64,000 nt of DNA, taken from positions 1,612,501 to 1,676,500 of the forward strand of contig OY282457.1 of assembly GCA_958296235.1 (NCBI GenBank). The letters run 5' to 3'. Of this stretch, positions 31,142 to 40,840 are shown one piece after another. The position numbers were made by a program, and so were the translations under genes. The first letter of the stretch is position 1. Every line of letters starts with the position of its first letter. The DNA comes from an uncultured Candidatus Binatia bacterium (lineage in GTDB: Bacteria > Desulfobacterota > Binatia > Bin18). The notes under the pieces were generated by a model. That model had not been told where the DNA came from. It searched no databases and saw only the letters and a program-made list of their open reading frames with translations.

Positions 31142-34100
31142 GATGATTCTAACTCCGACTCCTGAGATTTCTTAACCATCTCCTGTAGATCAATCAGGTG
31201 CTTCTCTGCAAATTTAATTTCAACCGGCTCTCCACATAGCTTCATCCGAATCATGGGAGAGCCGTCGCCACCTTCCGCCTCTACTTTAAGCTGCATCACT
31301 TGCTGAATAATGTCTTCTTCGACTTCTTTCGGGCCGAACTGGAACATTGCGCTATGCTCGGCGCAAAGGCAGAGGACATTACCTACTCGGTCACGCCATT
31401 GAGCAGTTATGCGAGACACAAGATACAGACCTTCGAAGTAAGGCTCTCCGCTTCGCTGCGTAAAGGTCTTCTCACAAATCTGACACCGACCGCCGTACCA
31501 TTCGGCAAGGCTTATCTGAACTTGGTCGTTTTTACCTTTCCATTTCTTGCGAAGAGTGAAGGAGAACTGTTCTTCACTCTTACCTTCATTCTCGATTGCG
31601 ATGGCGATGTCTTCTTGAGTTTTCTCTCGGCGGCGTGAGGGATTTGGGGCCAAACCTCCATTTCCTCTACTTCCTCCACCGTTACTAGATATACCCCTAC
31701 CGGGTGCTGAGAAAGCTTCAGATAGGGCTTTGTCGTAAGGAAGGCTCTCTTGCTGCATACGTTGAGCACGCTTACGCTCAACATTCTTACGATTAGCGTA
31801 GTCCTTTAGCTCTTTGAGTGCTTTTTTCTGTTCTTCCTCAGATAAGGCGGAAAGGCAATCGACCAATTCAACCGGAACGCCAAGGGAAGAAGCTCTTTCC
31901 TTACGCTTTTTGTATTCCTCGCTTGCCTTCTTCGCTTTCTCTCCAAAACCAACTTCATCCAACCAGCCATTACGGTTATCATACTCGAAGTCCCGGTGAA
32001 GCTGTTCTTTTGTCAGATCACATGGCTTGTGGAGACGGCCTTTTTTGTCTGGTATCCATTCGGTGTCAGTCAGTACTAAGATTAGAGAGGATTTGAGTCT
32101 CCGTATTTCGTACCGTTGATTAGGGCGGTAGACCGCTCCAAATACTTTGGGGTCGGATTTGCTGACAGCGTTCCAGATAAGTAAATTAATCTCACGCCTC
32201 CTAATTTTAAGGAGGTCCTTTAGGTTAGAGATATAGTAGTCACGATCTATTTTTGTTGATGTTTCCCGTGCGCTCCACATTCCCTCCCTTATCTTTGGGT
32301 ATTGCCGGCAGGAGCGAACTATAATGGAAATCTTGTCAACAACGCCACACGCAAGGGCAAAGTCGCAAAATCCTTCGCCAGCGATCTCTCGATAACCATT
32401 CCACAGCTTGAATTTTCTCGTGATGTCGGAAGCATTTTGCGAGTAGATAACACTCAGACCGGATTTTCTGAGAGGCGAGTCAAGAAAACACTCGCTTGGT
32501 CGCCGCCGCTCTTTTTTTCCAGCGACGTAGAAAATAGCGTAGCTCTCAAACCTGCTCGCATTCTTTTCTTTCTTCCACCATTTAATAAAAGTCTTTATGT
32601 GCTGTAAGTGTTGCTGAGTTGACACTGGCTCCGCTTCATCGCTGTAGGAAGTCTCTAACAATGAATCTATTCGTTCTTCATCGCCTATTTCAGAAACACC
32701 CAGGGCGACAAGGCTTTCATATATTTTCTGCTCCGCTTGCTGGTTCTTACCTTTCAAGATGGCAGGCTTAATATGAGGAAGGTTTCCGTAGCCCCGCTTC
32801 GGAAAGTACGCCTCAGAACCTTTGACGTGATTCTGTCCGCCACCTTCGAGCACTCGTATGATACGATAGTGCTTCAAAGTCCATTCCGAACACTCAGCCC
32901 TTCTGATTGCTTCAGCAAGAAGAAGATACAGCTTTTGCAGCCAAGCGTCTTCACGTGCGGCCAGCCAGGCGGCGGCGGCGTCATTCAGGGAGTAGGTCCT
33001 CCAACCATACTTGTCCCGCAACGTTTCCTGGAGTTCCTCCCAGCCCCACTGCTCAATACCTAGACAACGAAGGAAGGCATCGGCGCGGGAGTTCTGCTGA
33101 ACGCCTTTCGCCCAACAGACTCCAGAGCGACCAATGAAAAACGTCAACTCCTCCTTTGTGATGATTTCGCGGATTGGCGCCGGACCTTGGAGTACATTGG
33201 CTGCCGACGCGTACTGATTGTCGTCGGTCGGAACTAATTCCTGGTCGTTAAAGGTCTCGACTATGGTATCAAAGAGAGGTGTGTAGAAATCCCTTAGCTT
33301 ATCGTTTCTGTTTGGAAGGGCTGACAAAAATTGGGTTGTAAGAAGTTCCCTTTCTCGGAGTTGTAGAAGTACCTCCTTCATCAACTCACACGTTTCCTTT
33401 ATGAGATGCAGGTTGAAAGGATCATCTTCTGAAATCGTTTCCCGTGATGGGTTTGTTCGGTAGGGGCCATTGAGTATGAACTGTAAGTGAGTCTCCTGTT
33501 TTGTAGCAAAGAGGACATAGAGGAAATCTTCTGCTGACGTAATTTGCTCTTTGTCGTCCATACCAAAGGCGATTTCTAGCGCTTTATATTCCTGATTCTT
33601 CCACCGTGGGACTCGCGAGAACACAAGGTACTTCCTCAAACGCTCTCCGTCGGTAATTGTGGTCCGGCGGGTATTATCTTTTATGGCGTCGTCGCGTAAA
33701 TAATGTCCCGAGCAGCCACCTATCTCCCAGCGAATCTCCCTAATGTTTTGGGTGAATAGCAATGTGTTCATGTTCAACGTTGTCAAGCGGGTCGATATCT
33801 TACGATATGCCTCTTCTTGCGGTATCAAGTCTTCTACATAGTCCGGCTGTTCGGACGCATGGTTAAACGGAAGAATGATACGAGTGCGGGAGTGCGAAAA
33901 CCCGTCTGGATAGGAATACTCTTTAACACGGTACAAACCGTATATCTGAAAGTGCTCATCGCCTGAAATGATGATCGGCATCGCTGTAAAAGCGAAGACG
34001 GACTTGAAACCAACGCCGAAACGTCCTGTCTTGACGAGATCGTCACGGCTCGTACTTTTGCCGAAGTAAGTGATTGCCCTGACATTCTCCTCGATGAACG

Positions 34101-34305
34101 GCTTTCCATCGTGTTCGATCAGAAGCTCATTTTCCGAGAGTTTGAAGAATACTTCCGTTGCTCCATAGTCATCCGCATTTTGTAGAATCTCGTATACAAA
34201 GTGGGTAGAATCGGAATACATGGAAATTTGTGTCTTGCGAGACGAGGTATCCTGTCCCAATTGGCGTTCATTATGCTCTGTTATCGCGTTGTAATCGCTG
34301 GGCAT
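31117..34305 (-). CDS. Sacsin-like GHKL ATPase with a C-terminal zinc domain
   Basis: A 1062-residue protein. The N-terminus is a Bergerat-fold ATPase of the sacsin type: FVYEILQNADDYGATEVFF (E39, N43), IEHDGKPF (D66, G67) and TGRFGVGFKSVFAF (94-102). A long middle region is helical and unassigned. From residue 941 a zinc domain reads CQICEKTF ... NVLCLCAEHSAMF (C941, C944, C979 or C981, H984); it resembles HNH-type domains but the usual His-His is replaced by EGLYLVS. Last gene of the minus-strand operon with an SNF2 helicase. Such ATPases occur in defence islands with helicases; an anti-phage role is inferred from this. Confidence 0.85.
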   Translation of the reverse strand: MPSDYNAITEHNERQLGQDTSSRKTQISMYSDSTHFVYEILQNADDYGATEVFFKLSENELLIEHDGKPFIEENVRAITYFGKSTSRDDLVKTGRFGVGFKSVFAFTAMPIIISGDEHFQIYGLYRVKEYSYPDGFSHSRTRIILPFNHASEQPDYVEDLIPQEEAYRKISTRLTTLNMNTLLFTQNIREIRWEIGGCSGHYLRDDAIKDNTRRTTITDGERLRKYLVFSRVPRWKNQEYKALEIAFGMDDKEQITSAEDFLYVLFATKQETHLQFILNGPYRTNPSRETISEDDPFNLHLIKETCELMKEVLLQLRERELLTTQFLSALPNRNDKLRDFYTPLFDTIVETFNDQELVPTDDNQYASAANVLQGPAPIREIITKEELTFFIGRSGVCWAKGVQQNSRADAFLRCLGIEQWGWEELQETLRDKYGWRTYSLNDAAAAWLAAREDAWLQKLYLLLAEAIRRAECSEWTLKHYRIIRVLEGGGQNHVKGSEAYFPKRGYGNLPHIKPAILKGKNQQAEQKIYESLVALGVSEIGDEERIDSLLETSYSDEAEPVSTQQHLQHIKTFIKWWKKEKNASRFESYAIFYVAGKKERRRPSECFLDSPLRKSGLSVIYSQNASDITRKFKLWNGYREIAGEGFCDFALACGVVDKISIIVRSCRQYPKIREGMWSARETSTKIDRDYYISNLKDLLKIRRREINLLIWNAVSKSDPKVFGAVYRPNQRYEIRRLKSSLILVLTDTEWIPDKKGRLHKPCDLTKEQLHRDFEYDNRNGWLDEVGFGEKAKKASEEYKKRKERASSLGVPVELVDCLSALSEEEQKKALKELKDYANRKNVERKRAQRMQQESLPYDKALSEAFSAPGRGISSNGGGSRGNGGLAPNPSRRREKTQEDIAIAIENEGKSEEQFSFTLRKKWKGKNDQVQISLAEWYGGRCQICEKTFTQRSGEPYFEGLYLVSRITAQWRDRVGNVLCLCAEHSAMFQFGPKEVEEDIIQQVMQLKVEAEGGDGSPMIRMKLCGEPVEIKFAEKHLIDLQEMVKKSQESELESSISAIETG

Positions 34306-34367
34306 TTACTCGACTCCTTTGACTTCCAAAACTCCATACGCCATCGGCTCGGTGATGATATCGGCGT

Positions 34368-35036
34368 TTATTCATCAATAACGCTAACTGAAATATCCAT
34401 CTGAAGAATATCGGCAATCTGTTGAATACAAGTTGCCTTTCCCTCCGTGCTGGAGTGCGTTGCAATGAAGTAGCCGTCCAATTCCCGAACCGCCCTAGCC
34501 GATTCATATTTTCGAGCCGATACCAGTGGGCAGCCAGCCAGCCTGAGCGGCAATTCAGAAACTCGTTCTAAGCCAATACGTTGGATGACCTGAACAAATG
34601 TGTCTGTTGCCTTATTTTCGCAGACGACCGTTCCATCGGGAAATTCGACTCGCAGTCTCTTGGGAGGCGCTTTTTTCCCCCTAGCTGTTTTTTGACTTCG
34701 TATGTCCCGCAATCGATGGTTTATGTCCTTTGCTAAGGATGAGAGTTCTTTTACCAGGAAAGTTAGTTGGCTCTCCACTTCATTCAAGGCGTCAAGGGAG
34801 CTTTCAAGAGCCGCCCTTTTTGATTTTATATCCTCAGATACGGGTATCTGTAGCCTTTCGACAAGAGCCGCCCTTTTTGATTTTATATCCTCAGATACGG
34901 GTATCTGTAGCCTTTCGAGTTGATCGGCGATTTCTACAATTTCTTGGTACTCCACCCCGAGCCTTAAGGACAGAAAGCGCTCGTCAACCCAAGCTCTTAT
35001 CTCCTCAATCATCTCGGAAGGATCGGTATTAGCCAT
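34368..35036 (-). CDS. Small coiled-coil protein between ATPase and helicase
   Basis: A 222-residue protein. Residues 1-120 are helical and coiled-coil-like and contain a perfect tandem duplication of 19 residues (about 40-77, RLQIPVSEDIKSKRAAL twice). The C-terminal part is globular: RVEFPDGTVVCENKATDTFVQVI, GLERVSEL, CPLVS, and DGYFIATHSSTEGKATCIQQI, a domain I have seen described only as hypothetical and found near restriction or defence genes. The start lies 2 bp after the helicase stop, so production of the two is coupled. Function unknown. Confidence 0.7.
   Translation of the reverse strand: MANTDPSEMIEEIRAWVDERFLSLRLGVEYQEIVEIADQLERLQIPVSEDIKSKRAALVERLQIPVSEDIKSKRAALESSLDALNEVESQLTFLVKELSSLAKDINHRLRDIRSQKTARGKKAPPKRLRVEFPDGTVVCENKATDTFVQVIQRIGLERVSELPLRLAGCPLVSARKYESARAVRELDGYFIATHSSTEGKATCIQQIADILQMDISVSVIDE
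34806..34918 (-). repeat. 57-bp perfect tandem duplication inside the coiled-coil gene
   Basis: Two copies of a 57-bp unit beginning AAGAGCCGCCCTTTTTGATT (34806-34862 and 34863-34918, identical over 56 bp). Being a multiple of three it keeps the frame and adds 19 residues. The lack of any mismatch means it is recent or under conversion. Confidence 0.95.
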
Positions 35037-35038
35037 CT

Positions 35039-38000
35039 CTACATCTCCTTTATAGTCAAAACTCCATACGCCACCGGCTCAGCAAGAATATCCGCTCTCT
35101 CCATAGCCTTATCCAATTCTTGAATGCGCCGTTCGTAATCCGCCTCTGCCGTCTCGATTTGGGACCGCCGCATTCGTTGAATGTTCTCATTGCCGGCCTG
35201 TTCGAGTTGGTCTTGGAGCAGTGCCAGCCGTGCCCGGTGGCTGGTTGACAGGCTTTCTTTCCGATACACCACGAGTTCTTGGGTGTGTTGTTGATGCCGG
35301 GCGCGGGCTTCGGACCACAGTTTATAGTGTTGCACGTCTAGTGCGTCCGGCGTCGGAGTAGCGATGTCCCCCGGACCATCAGGCGGGGCGTCCAGTGCTT
35401 TCTCAAGCAGACGACCAAGGTGGGGCGTTAATTCCTTGGCCGAGGCAATCGGCTTGAGGACCAAATCCTCCCGAATACCGTGAAATCGCCACTGGTAGAT
35501 AACAAATTCGTAGCGGCCTTCGGACACCTCGCTGGTTTGCACCTTCAAGGTGGTGGCCGCCGGTGGCTTTTCTTCGAGCGACATGGCCGCCTGCTTGACC
35601 AGCGGGTGAAGCGGCATGATGAAAGCGGCTGTTGGATTCTGGCTTGCGCAGGCCGACTCGAAGGTGATGGACAGAAGCGGGTTGCTCTCCTTCAGCCAGG
35701 TTTCCCACTCCCTATAGACAGGCGTGTTCTGTTTGGGGAGTTGCTGAAAGTCGTGCAACAGGCTGTTTCGTGCATCCTGCGACAGACGCAAGGTCTTCAA
35801 GGATTTCTCGCCAAGAATGAACTCCTGCCCCTTCCCGCAGGTGTTTTGCAGATAAAGTGTCACCAATCTACGGAGTGATGCCGGAGACAGCCAAAAGCTG
35901 GTCGCCTCTTCAATCTCCTTCTTCATCTGGTCTTTGGGCAGACGAATGCCAAACAACTCCATTTGCCGCTGTTCGAGTTTGTCCTGTTCCTGTACCAGGC
36001 GAATCTTGTTGTCCGCCAACTGTTGCAGCTTGGCTCTCCGGTCTTCTTCGCTGAGAGTATAGTTTTCCGCAATGTTTTTGATCTCGCTGGCAATGTCTCC
36101 AAGTATCTCTTCACTCCCGCCCAAGGCATTCTCGAACACGCCGATACGAACAAGGCAACGCTCATAAATGTCGGCATCAACGGTTCCGGGGGTAATCAGG
36201 TTGACAATAGCAACGCTCTCACTCTGCTGACCATTGCGGTCAATACGACCTATGCGTTGCTCAACGCGCATGGGATTCCACGGCAGGTCATAGTTCACAA
36301 TGCAGTCGCAGAACTGGTAATCCAGCCCTTCGCAGCCGACTTCCGAGAACAGCAGCACGTCAAGACAGTCGCTCTCCTCTCGCCGCTGCTCGAAACGACT
36401 CCGCAATAAAACGCGCTCCTCATCCGGGGTTCCGCCGTGAATCATGCCGACGCGCACGCCGTCTGCTCTGAGCCGTGCGTCAAGATACGAAAGCGTATGT
36501 CGAAAGCTGCTGAACAGCATGATTTTGTTGTTGGGTAGGCTTTGCTTGTCCTGAATAATTTTGCGCAGCGCTTCCAGTTTCGGATCGTGGGGATCAAGGG
36601 ACTGGGCTTTCCCTATAATCGTCTCAATTTGCGATTTGATGGAGTCGATGACACCACCTGGCGGGACCGTCTCCGTATCATCGGCTTCGACCCATGCTAA
36701 CTCGTCGATATGGCGATTCAGAATATCCTCAAGAAAGGGAGACAGTCCGTACAGGCAACTCGCGGCCTGGCGTCGAATCGTTGTCATCAGAAACTTCACG
36801 TAGAGATCGCCGTAAAGCCGACTGAATATCTCGGCCTGGACTCGGAGCACCTTGTCATGAAGCTGCTGTTGGTCAGGGGTGAACTCAACTGTGACGGTTT
36901 CCGGCTTCCGAATGGTAAAGGCGTCGATATCGCGCCGGCGCGTGCGGTTGATAATCCCCGAGAACGTATGCAGGTTTTCGAGATCGGTGATGAACTGGAT
37001 TCTTTCTTCGGCAGCAACGCTCCCCGTAGCAAGGTGGTCTCTGATTCGCTTGAATTCGGGATTGTGTTGGAGAATCGCTTGCCCCCAAGCGGTTGCGGCT
37101 GCCTGGTCGAGAGCTTGGGCCGCTTGAACCGTCCAATCCTGCCCTTGAGTCCGGGCGTGGTCCACCGATTGATTGATAAACGGGTTGGGCTCCGCCATGT
37201 GTTTGAAACCCTCCTGATCCAGAATGAGGTCGGGGCGAAGCGTATTCAGCAATACGAACAGGTCATGGCTGCCAAGCTGGATAGGCGTTGCGGTCAGAAA
37301 GACGGCGGCTTCCGCGTGCTCGCAGAAAAACCGGACCGCCTGGTGAGTGTAGGTGTTCTGATTACGGATATGGTGGGCTTCGTCCACGATGACGAGATCA
37401 AAGCGCGGAGGCGGGTCCAGGTCCAAAAGCCCCTTTCCCTGCTTTTTCTTGCCTTTACCCTCCGGACCGTGCAGAAGGGTTTCATCAAACAGTGAATACG
37501 GGAGAATCGTTTTCCGGTGCTGGTCAGGCCATTCTCCGTCAAGGTGCATTTCATTGAGGCAGTAGTGCAGGGTCCTTCCGTCCAGATGGGTGAACCGTTC
37601 GTCAAAGCGTTTCATCTCCAGTTCCCACTTGCGCTCGGTCACCAATGGACGGGGGCATATAATAAGAATGGATTTGATGTCCCGCCGCGCCTGTAATTCC
37701 CGTAGAATCAGGCCGGCCTCAATTGTTTTGCCGACGCCTACACCGTCGGCTATCAGCAGGCGTGGACGGTCCGAGCGGATGAATCTCAGCACCGGGCGGA
37801 ACTGGTAGGGAATAAAATCAACGCGCGCCGCGTTGAGTGAATACAGGGTCGAGAGGCTTGGATGTCGTATTTGCTGGGCGGTCAGAGAGGCGTGAAATTG
37901 CTCACAGGGAAGAAGCTGAGTTTCGTCACCACTATGGTCTTCGGCCTGCAACTGAGAGGCGTAATAGGTCTGAATGTTTCCGGCCACAAAAACCTTGAAG

Positions 38001-38098
38001 CGGTTTTCGGGTTCACCTGGAACTATTTCAACAACCGCGCCCCTTACGGACGGATCGGACCTCAAGACGACGACCTGACCGGGTGAGAATTCACTCAT
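35039..38098 (-). CDS. SNF2/RapA-like helicase
   Basis: A superfamily-2 DNA translocase of about 1019 residues. Motif I DGVGVGKTIEAGL (118-130), motif II DEAH (239-242), motif III LTATPIQLG, and in the second RecA domain IMLFSSFRHTL, LLFSEVGCEGLDYQF and QRIGRIDRNGQQ. An N-terminal Tudor/SH3-like stretch (VVVLRSDPSVRGAVVEIVPG) recalls RapA. The C-terminal 350 residues are coiled-coil-rich. The ATG at 38098 has GAGGAG upstream and is preferred to the ATG at 38140. With the following coiled-coil protein and the sacsin-like ATPase it forms an operon; SNF2 proteins of this size are frequent in phage-defence systems such as DISARM, but the other DISARM genes are absent. Confidence 0.88.
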   Translation of the reverse strand: MSEFSPGQVVVLRSDPSVRGAVVEIVPGEPENRFKVFVAGNIQTYYASQLQAEDHSGDETQLLPCEQFHASLTAQQIRHPSLSTLYSLNAARVDFIPYQFRPVLRFIRSDRPRLLIADGVGVGKTIEAGLILRELQARRDIKSILIICPRPLVTERKWELEMKRFDERFTHLDGRTLHYCLNEMHLDGEWPDQHRKTILPYSLFDETLLHGPEGKGKKKQGKGLLDLDPPPRFDLVIVDEAHHIRNQNTYTHQAVRFFCEHAEAAVFLTATPIQLGSHDLFVLLNTLRPDLILDQEGFKHMAEPNPFINQSVDHARTQGQDWTVQAAQALDQAAATAWGQAILQHNPEFKRIRDHLATGSVAAEERIQFITDLENLHTFSGIINRTRRRDIDAFTIRKPETVTVEFTPDQQQLHDKVLRVQAEIFSRLYGDLYVKFLMTTIRRQAASCLYGLSPFLEDILNRHIDELAWVEADDTETVPPGGVIDSIKSQIETIIGKAQSLDPHDPKLEALRKIIQDKQSLPNNKIMLFSSFRHTLSYLDARLRADGVRVGMIHGGTPDEERVLLRSRFEQRREESDCLDVLLFSEVGCEGLDYQFCDCIVNYDLPWNPMRVEQRIGRIDRNGQQSESVAIVNLITPGTVDADIYERCLVRIGVFENALGGSEEILGDIASEIKNIAENYTLSEEDRRAKLQQLADNKIRLVQEQDKLEQRQMELFGIRLPKDQMKKEIEEATSFWLSPASLRRLVTLYLQNTCGKGQEFILGEKSLKTLRLSQDARNSLLHDFQQLPKQNTPVYREWETWLKESNPLLSITFESACASQNPTAAFIMPLHPLVKQAAMSLEEKPPAATTLKVQTSEVSEGRYEFVIYQWRFHGIREDLVLKPIASAKELTPHLGRLLEKALDAPPDGPGDIATPTPDALDVQHYKLWSEARARHQQHTQELVVYRKESLSTSHRARLALLQDQLEQAGNENIQRMRRSQIETAEADYERRIQELDKAMERADILAEPVAYGVLTIKEM

Positions 38099-38147
38099 GC
38101 GCTTCTCCTCTTCTTGTTTCTCTTGTCCCTGTTGGAGCAATCAACCG

Positions 38148-38489
38148 CTAGGACCAGGTTTTCCAGACCTCGGGGCAATGCCCGACTGTTGCTTCCTTGC
38201 CATTGCGGACAACGGGCGTTCGTATCAGGAGGGCGTCTTCGAGGAGCAGGGTTTCGATCCGGGCGGCGTTCAGCGAGGCATGCGTCAGTCCTTTTTCAAT
38301 AAAACGCCGGCCGGTCGTATCGATGATGTCCTTCAGCGGGACCCGCGCCGCTACCGAGCGTAATTCGCCCTTTGACATTTCCTTTTGGCTGAGATCAATA
38401 AAATGAACAGGAATCCGGCGCTCTTTGAAGAAGCGCTGAGCCTTGCGGGTCTCAGGACATTTTTTCAGGCCAAAAATCTGAATATTCAT
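38148..38489 (-). CDS. ArsC/Spx-family thioredoxin-fold protein
   Basis: A 113-residue protein of the arsenate reductase/Spx fold: IQIFGLKKCPETRKAQRFF with a single N-terminal cysteine (C10; not CXXC), VHFIDLSQKEMSKGEL, and the C-terminal LIRTPVVRNGKEATVGH, where the conserved TPxxR motif of ArsC reads RTPVVR. It could reduce arsenate or another oxyanion with glutathione, or act as a regulator like Spx. It lies 50 bp upstream of the helicase gene on the same strand and may be part of that operon by chance. Confidence 0.83.
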   Translation of the reverse strand: MNIQIFGLKKCPETRKAQRFFKERRIPVHFIDLSQKEMSKGELRSVAARVPLKDIIDTTGRRFIEKGLTHASLNAARIETLLLEDALLIRTPVVRNGKEATVGHCPEVWKTWS

Positions 38490-38609
38490 TGGGCGCTCCT
38501 TGTGCTGTGCTCACGGCAGCTAGAGGCCGGAGCCGGCTCATCCTTCTTGACACCATCCTCAGATCACCCATAGGCTATACGCCTTCTCAGCCGGGAATTG
38601 GAGGGGGAT

Positions 38610-40748
38610 TTGTACCACAGGATTGTCGTTCTTCTTTTCTTCGCCCTGTCCTTGCCGGGCGCGTCTTTGAGCTTGCGCAACCAGGCATTCGCCCAGAGTA
38701 CGGGCCGGCCGGCGTCTTCGGAGACAGCCAGCCAGACTCAGCCCACGGGCGCGACCGCTCAAACCAGCCCGACCGTGCTTGAGCCCGTCATCGTGACCAC
38801 GACCCGGAGCGCCACCTCCCTGGCCGAGGTGCCGGCGGCGGTGAGCGTCATCGACCAATCAGATATTCAACTCGGGCTGCCGACGGTCGGCTTTGAGGAG
38901 CCGCTCAACCGCGTCCCCGGCGTCTTTACCCAGAATAGCGCGAATTTTGCCCAAGATTTCCGTCTCTCAATTCGTGGCTTTGGTACGCGAACCGCTTTTG
39001 GGGTGCGTGAGGTCAAAGTGCTGGTTGACGGCATCCCGGAAACCTCCCCGGATGGGCAAACCCAACTCGATAATATCGATCTTGGGGCGGCCCGGCGGAT
39101 TGAGGTTTTGCGTGGCCCCTCGTCTTCGTTGTATGGCAATGCGTCCGGGGGCGTCATCAACATCCTTACCGAGGACGGCCCGACCACACCGTTTCTTGAG
39201 ACGCGCCTGATGGGGGGATCGTTTGGCCTCCAGAAATATCAGGCAAAAACAGGCGGCCAGGCCGGCAAGCTGAATTATATGCTGAATGCCTCGTATTTGT
39301 CTCTGGGCGGTTTTCGCAATCACAGTCGGGCTCAAAATGTCTTGTTGACCGGCAAGCTGAAATACACGCTCAGTCCCACCTCCCACCTCACCACTTTGAT
39401 GAGCTTTATGGACGCGCCCTTCGCCAACGATCCGGGCGGCATCACGCGGGCCCAGGTCGATGCGGACCGCGAGCAGGCCCGAGACCGTAATGTCTTGCTC
39501 GATTCGGGCGAGCGGGTGACTCATGGCAGGCTCGGCTTTGTGTATCGCAACCAGTTTCTGCCAGGGCACGAACTCACAGTGACGCAGTACTCTGTATTCC
39601 GTCAGTTCGAGACCAAGCTGCCCATTATCCCACGTTTCGGTTCCGGTGTGGTCAAATTCGACCGTTTTGGGGTCGGTGGCAGCGTCAAGTACGCGCATGA
39701 CGGCCGGTTCTTCGGGTTTCGGAATCGTTTTATGCTCGGCGTTGATGTCGAGTTACAGGCCGATAATCGCCGCCGGTTTGATAATAACGAAGGGGATGTC
39801 GGTCAGCGCCGCTTCCACCAGGACGAAGATGTGCGCAGCGTCGGACCGTTTGTGCACGACGTCTTCTATCTGCGCGACAATCTCCAGCTCAGTGTGGGGC
39901 TGCGCTACGACAATGTTCGTTTTTCGGTCAGTGACCAGTTTCTCGGGGACGGCGACCAGTCCGGTGTGCGGACCTTCGATCATATCAGCCCTATGGGGGG
40001 CATTCTCTACAGCCCGCTTGAAAATCTGCACATGTACGCCAACGTTTCAACCGCCTTCCAGGTCCCGACCACGACCGAGCTGGCCCGGCCCGACGAGGGG
40101 GGCGGTTTCAATGCCGACCTGAATCCGCAGCAGGCTCTGAATTACGAAATCGGCGCGCGCGGTAATATCTGGAGCCGCTTCACCTATAATTTTGCCCTGT
40201 TCTGGATTGTCATTGATGACGAACTGGTGGCGTTTGAGAGCGAATCGGGCCGAAACTTCTTTCGCAACGCGGGCCGTTCAGAGCGGAAGGGGGCTGAACT
40301 CGCATTTCATATCACCCTGCTGGAGGGCCTCCGCTGGACCCTGGCCTATACCTTTCTGGACGCCGAATTTGACCGTTTCATTACCCCGAACGGGCGTTTT
40401 GACAATAATGATGAGCCCGGCATTCCCCCGCATCAGCTCTTCACCGAACTCTTCTACGCGCATCCCTCGGGCTTCTACGGCGCGCTCAGCATTCAGCACG
40501 TGGCTGACTTCTATGTGAACAACGCCAACTCAGCAGAGAACGACGCCTACACCGTACTGAATCTGCGCATGGGCTATGCAACGACCGTAGGCAACAGCCG
40601 CATCGCGCCCTTTGTCGGTATCCAGAACATCGCCGACGACGGCTATAACGGCCTCACCCGCCTGAATGCGCTGGGCGGACGTTTCTTTGAGCCGTCCGCC
40701 GGCATCAACGCCTACGGCGGAGTGACCGTAAGCTACGATTTCCTGTAG
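38610..40748 (+). CDS. TonB-dependent outer-membrane receptor
   Basis: A receptor of about 712 residues with signal peptide (HRIVVLLFFALSLPGASLS), TonB-box-like region (VLEPVIVTTTRS), plug domain (SVIDQSDIQLGLPTVGFEEPLNRVPGVF; IRGFGTRTAFGVREVKVLVDGIPE; RIEVLRGPSSSLYGNASGG) and a 22-strand barrel ending VTVSYDFL. It imports a metal chelate, cobalamin or other large nutrient. A ribosome site GGAGGGGG lies just before a TTG at 38610; a TTG at 38598 is also in frame. No transport partner genes are adjacent. It differs from the tandem receptors at 50.5 kb. Confidence 0.88.
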   Translation: MYHRIVVLLFFALSLPGASLSLRNQAFAQSTGRPASSETASQTQPTGATAQTSPTVLEPVIVTTTRSATSLAEVPAAVSVIDQSDIQLGLPTVGFEEPLNRVPGVFTQNSANFAQDFRLSIRGFGTRTAFGVREVKVLVDGIPETSPDGQTQLDNIDLGAARRIEVLRGPSSSLYGNASGGVINILTEDGPTTPFLETRLMGGSFGLQKYQAKTGGQAGKLNYMLNASYLSLGGFRNHSRAQNVLLTGKLKYTLSPTSHLTTLMSFMDAPFANDPGGITRAQVDADREQARDRNVLLDSGERVTHGRLGFVYRNQFLPGHELTVTQYSVFRQFETKLPIIPRFGSGVVKFDRFGVGGSVKYAHDGRFFGFRNRFMLGVDVELQADNRRRFDNNEGDVGQRRFHQDEDVRSVGPFVHDVFYLRDNLQLSVGLRYDNVRFSVSDQFLGDGDQSGVRTFDHISPMGGILYSPLENLHMYANVSTAFQVPTTTELARPDEGGGFNADLNPQQALNYEIGARGNIWSRFTYNFALFWIVIDDELVAFESESGRNFFRNAGRSERKGAELAFHITLLEGLRWTLAYTFLDAEFDRFITPNGRFDNNDEPGIPPHQLFTELFYAHPSGFYGALSIQHVADFYVNNANSAENDAYTVLNLRMGYATTVGNSRIAPFVGIQNIADDGYNGLTRLNALGGRFFEPSAGINAYGGVTVSYDFL

Positions 40749-40840
40749 GCCAGGCTGTTCAGCAACGCCGGAAGACGTTCAGCCCTCTCCTCTCCCGGTG
40801 CCTCTGTTAGTCGCTATCTTTGTGTTCCATCGCAGAATTG

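Noticed and set aside
36710..37495. 261-codon plus-strand frame opposite the SNF2 helicase
   Set aside because: Shadow of the helicase coding strand; no start signal and no domain.
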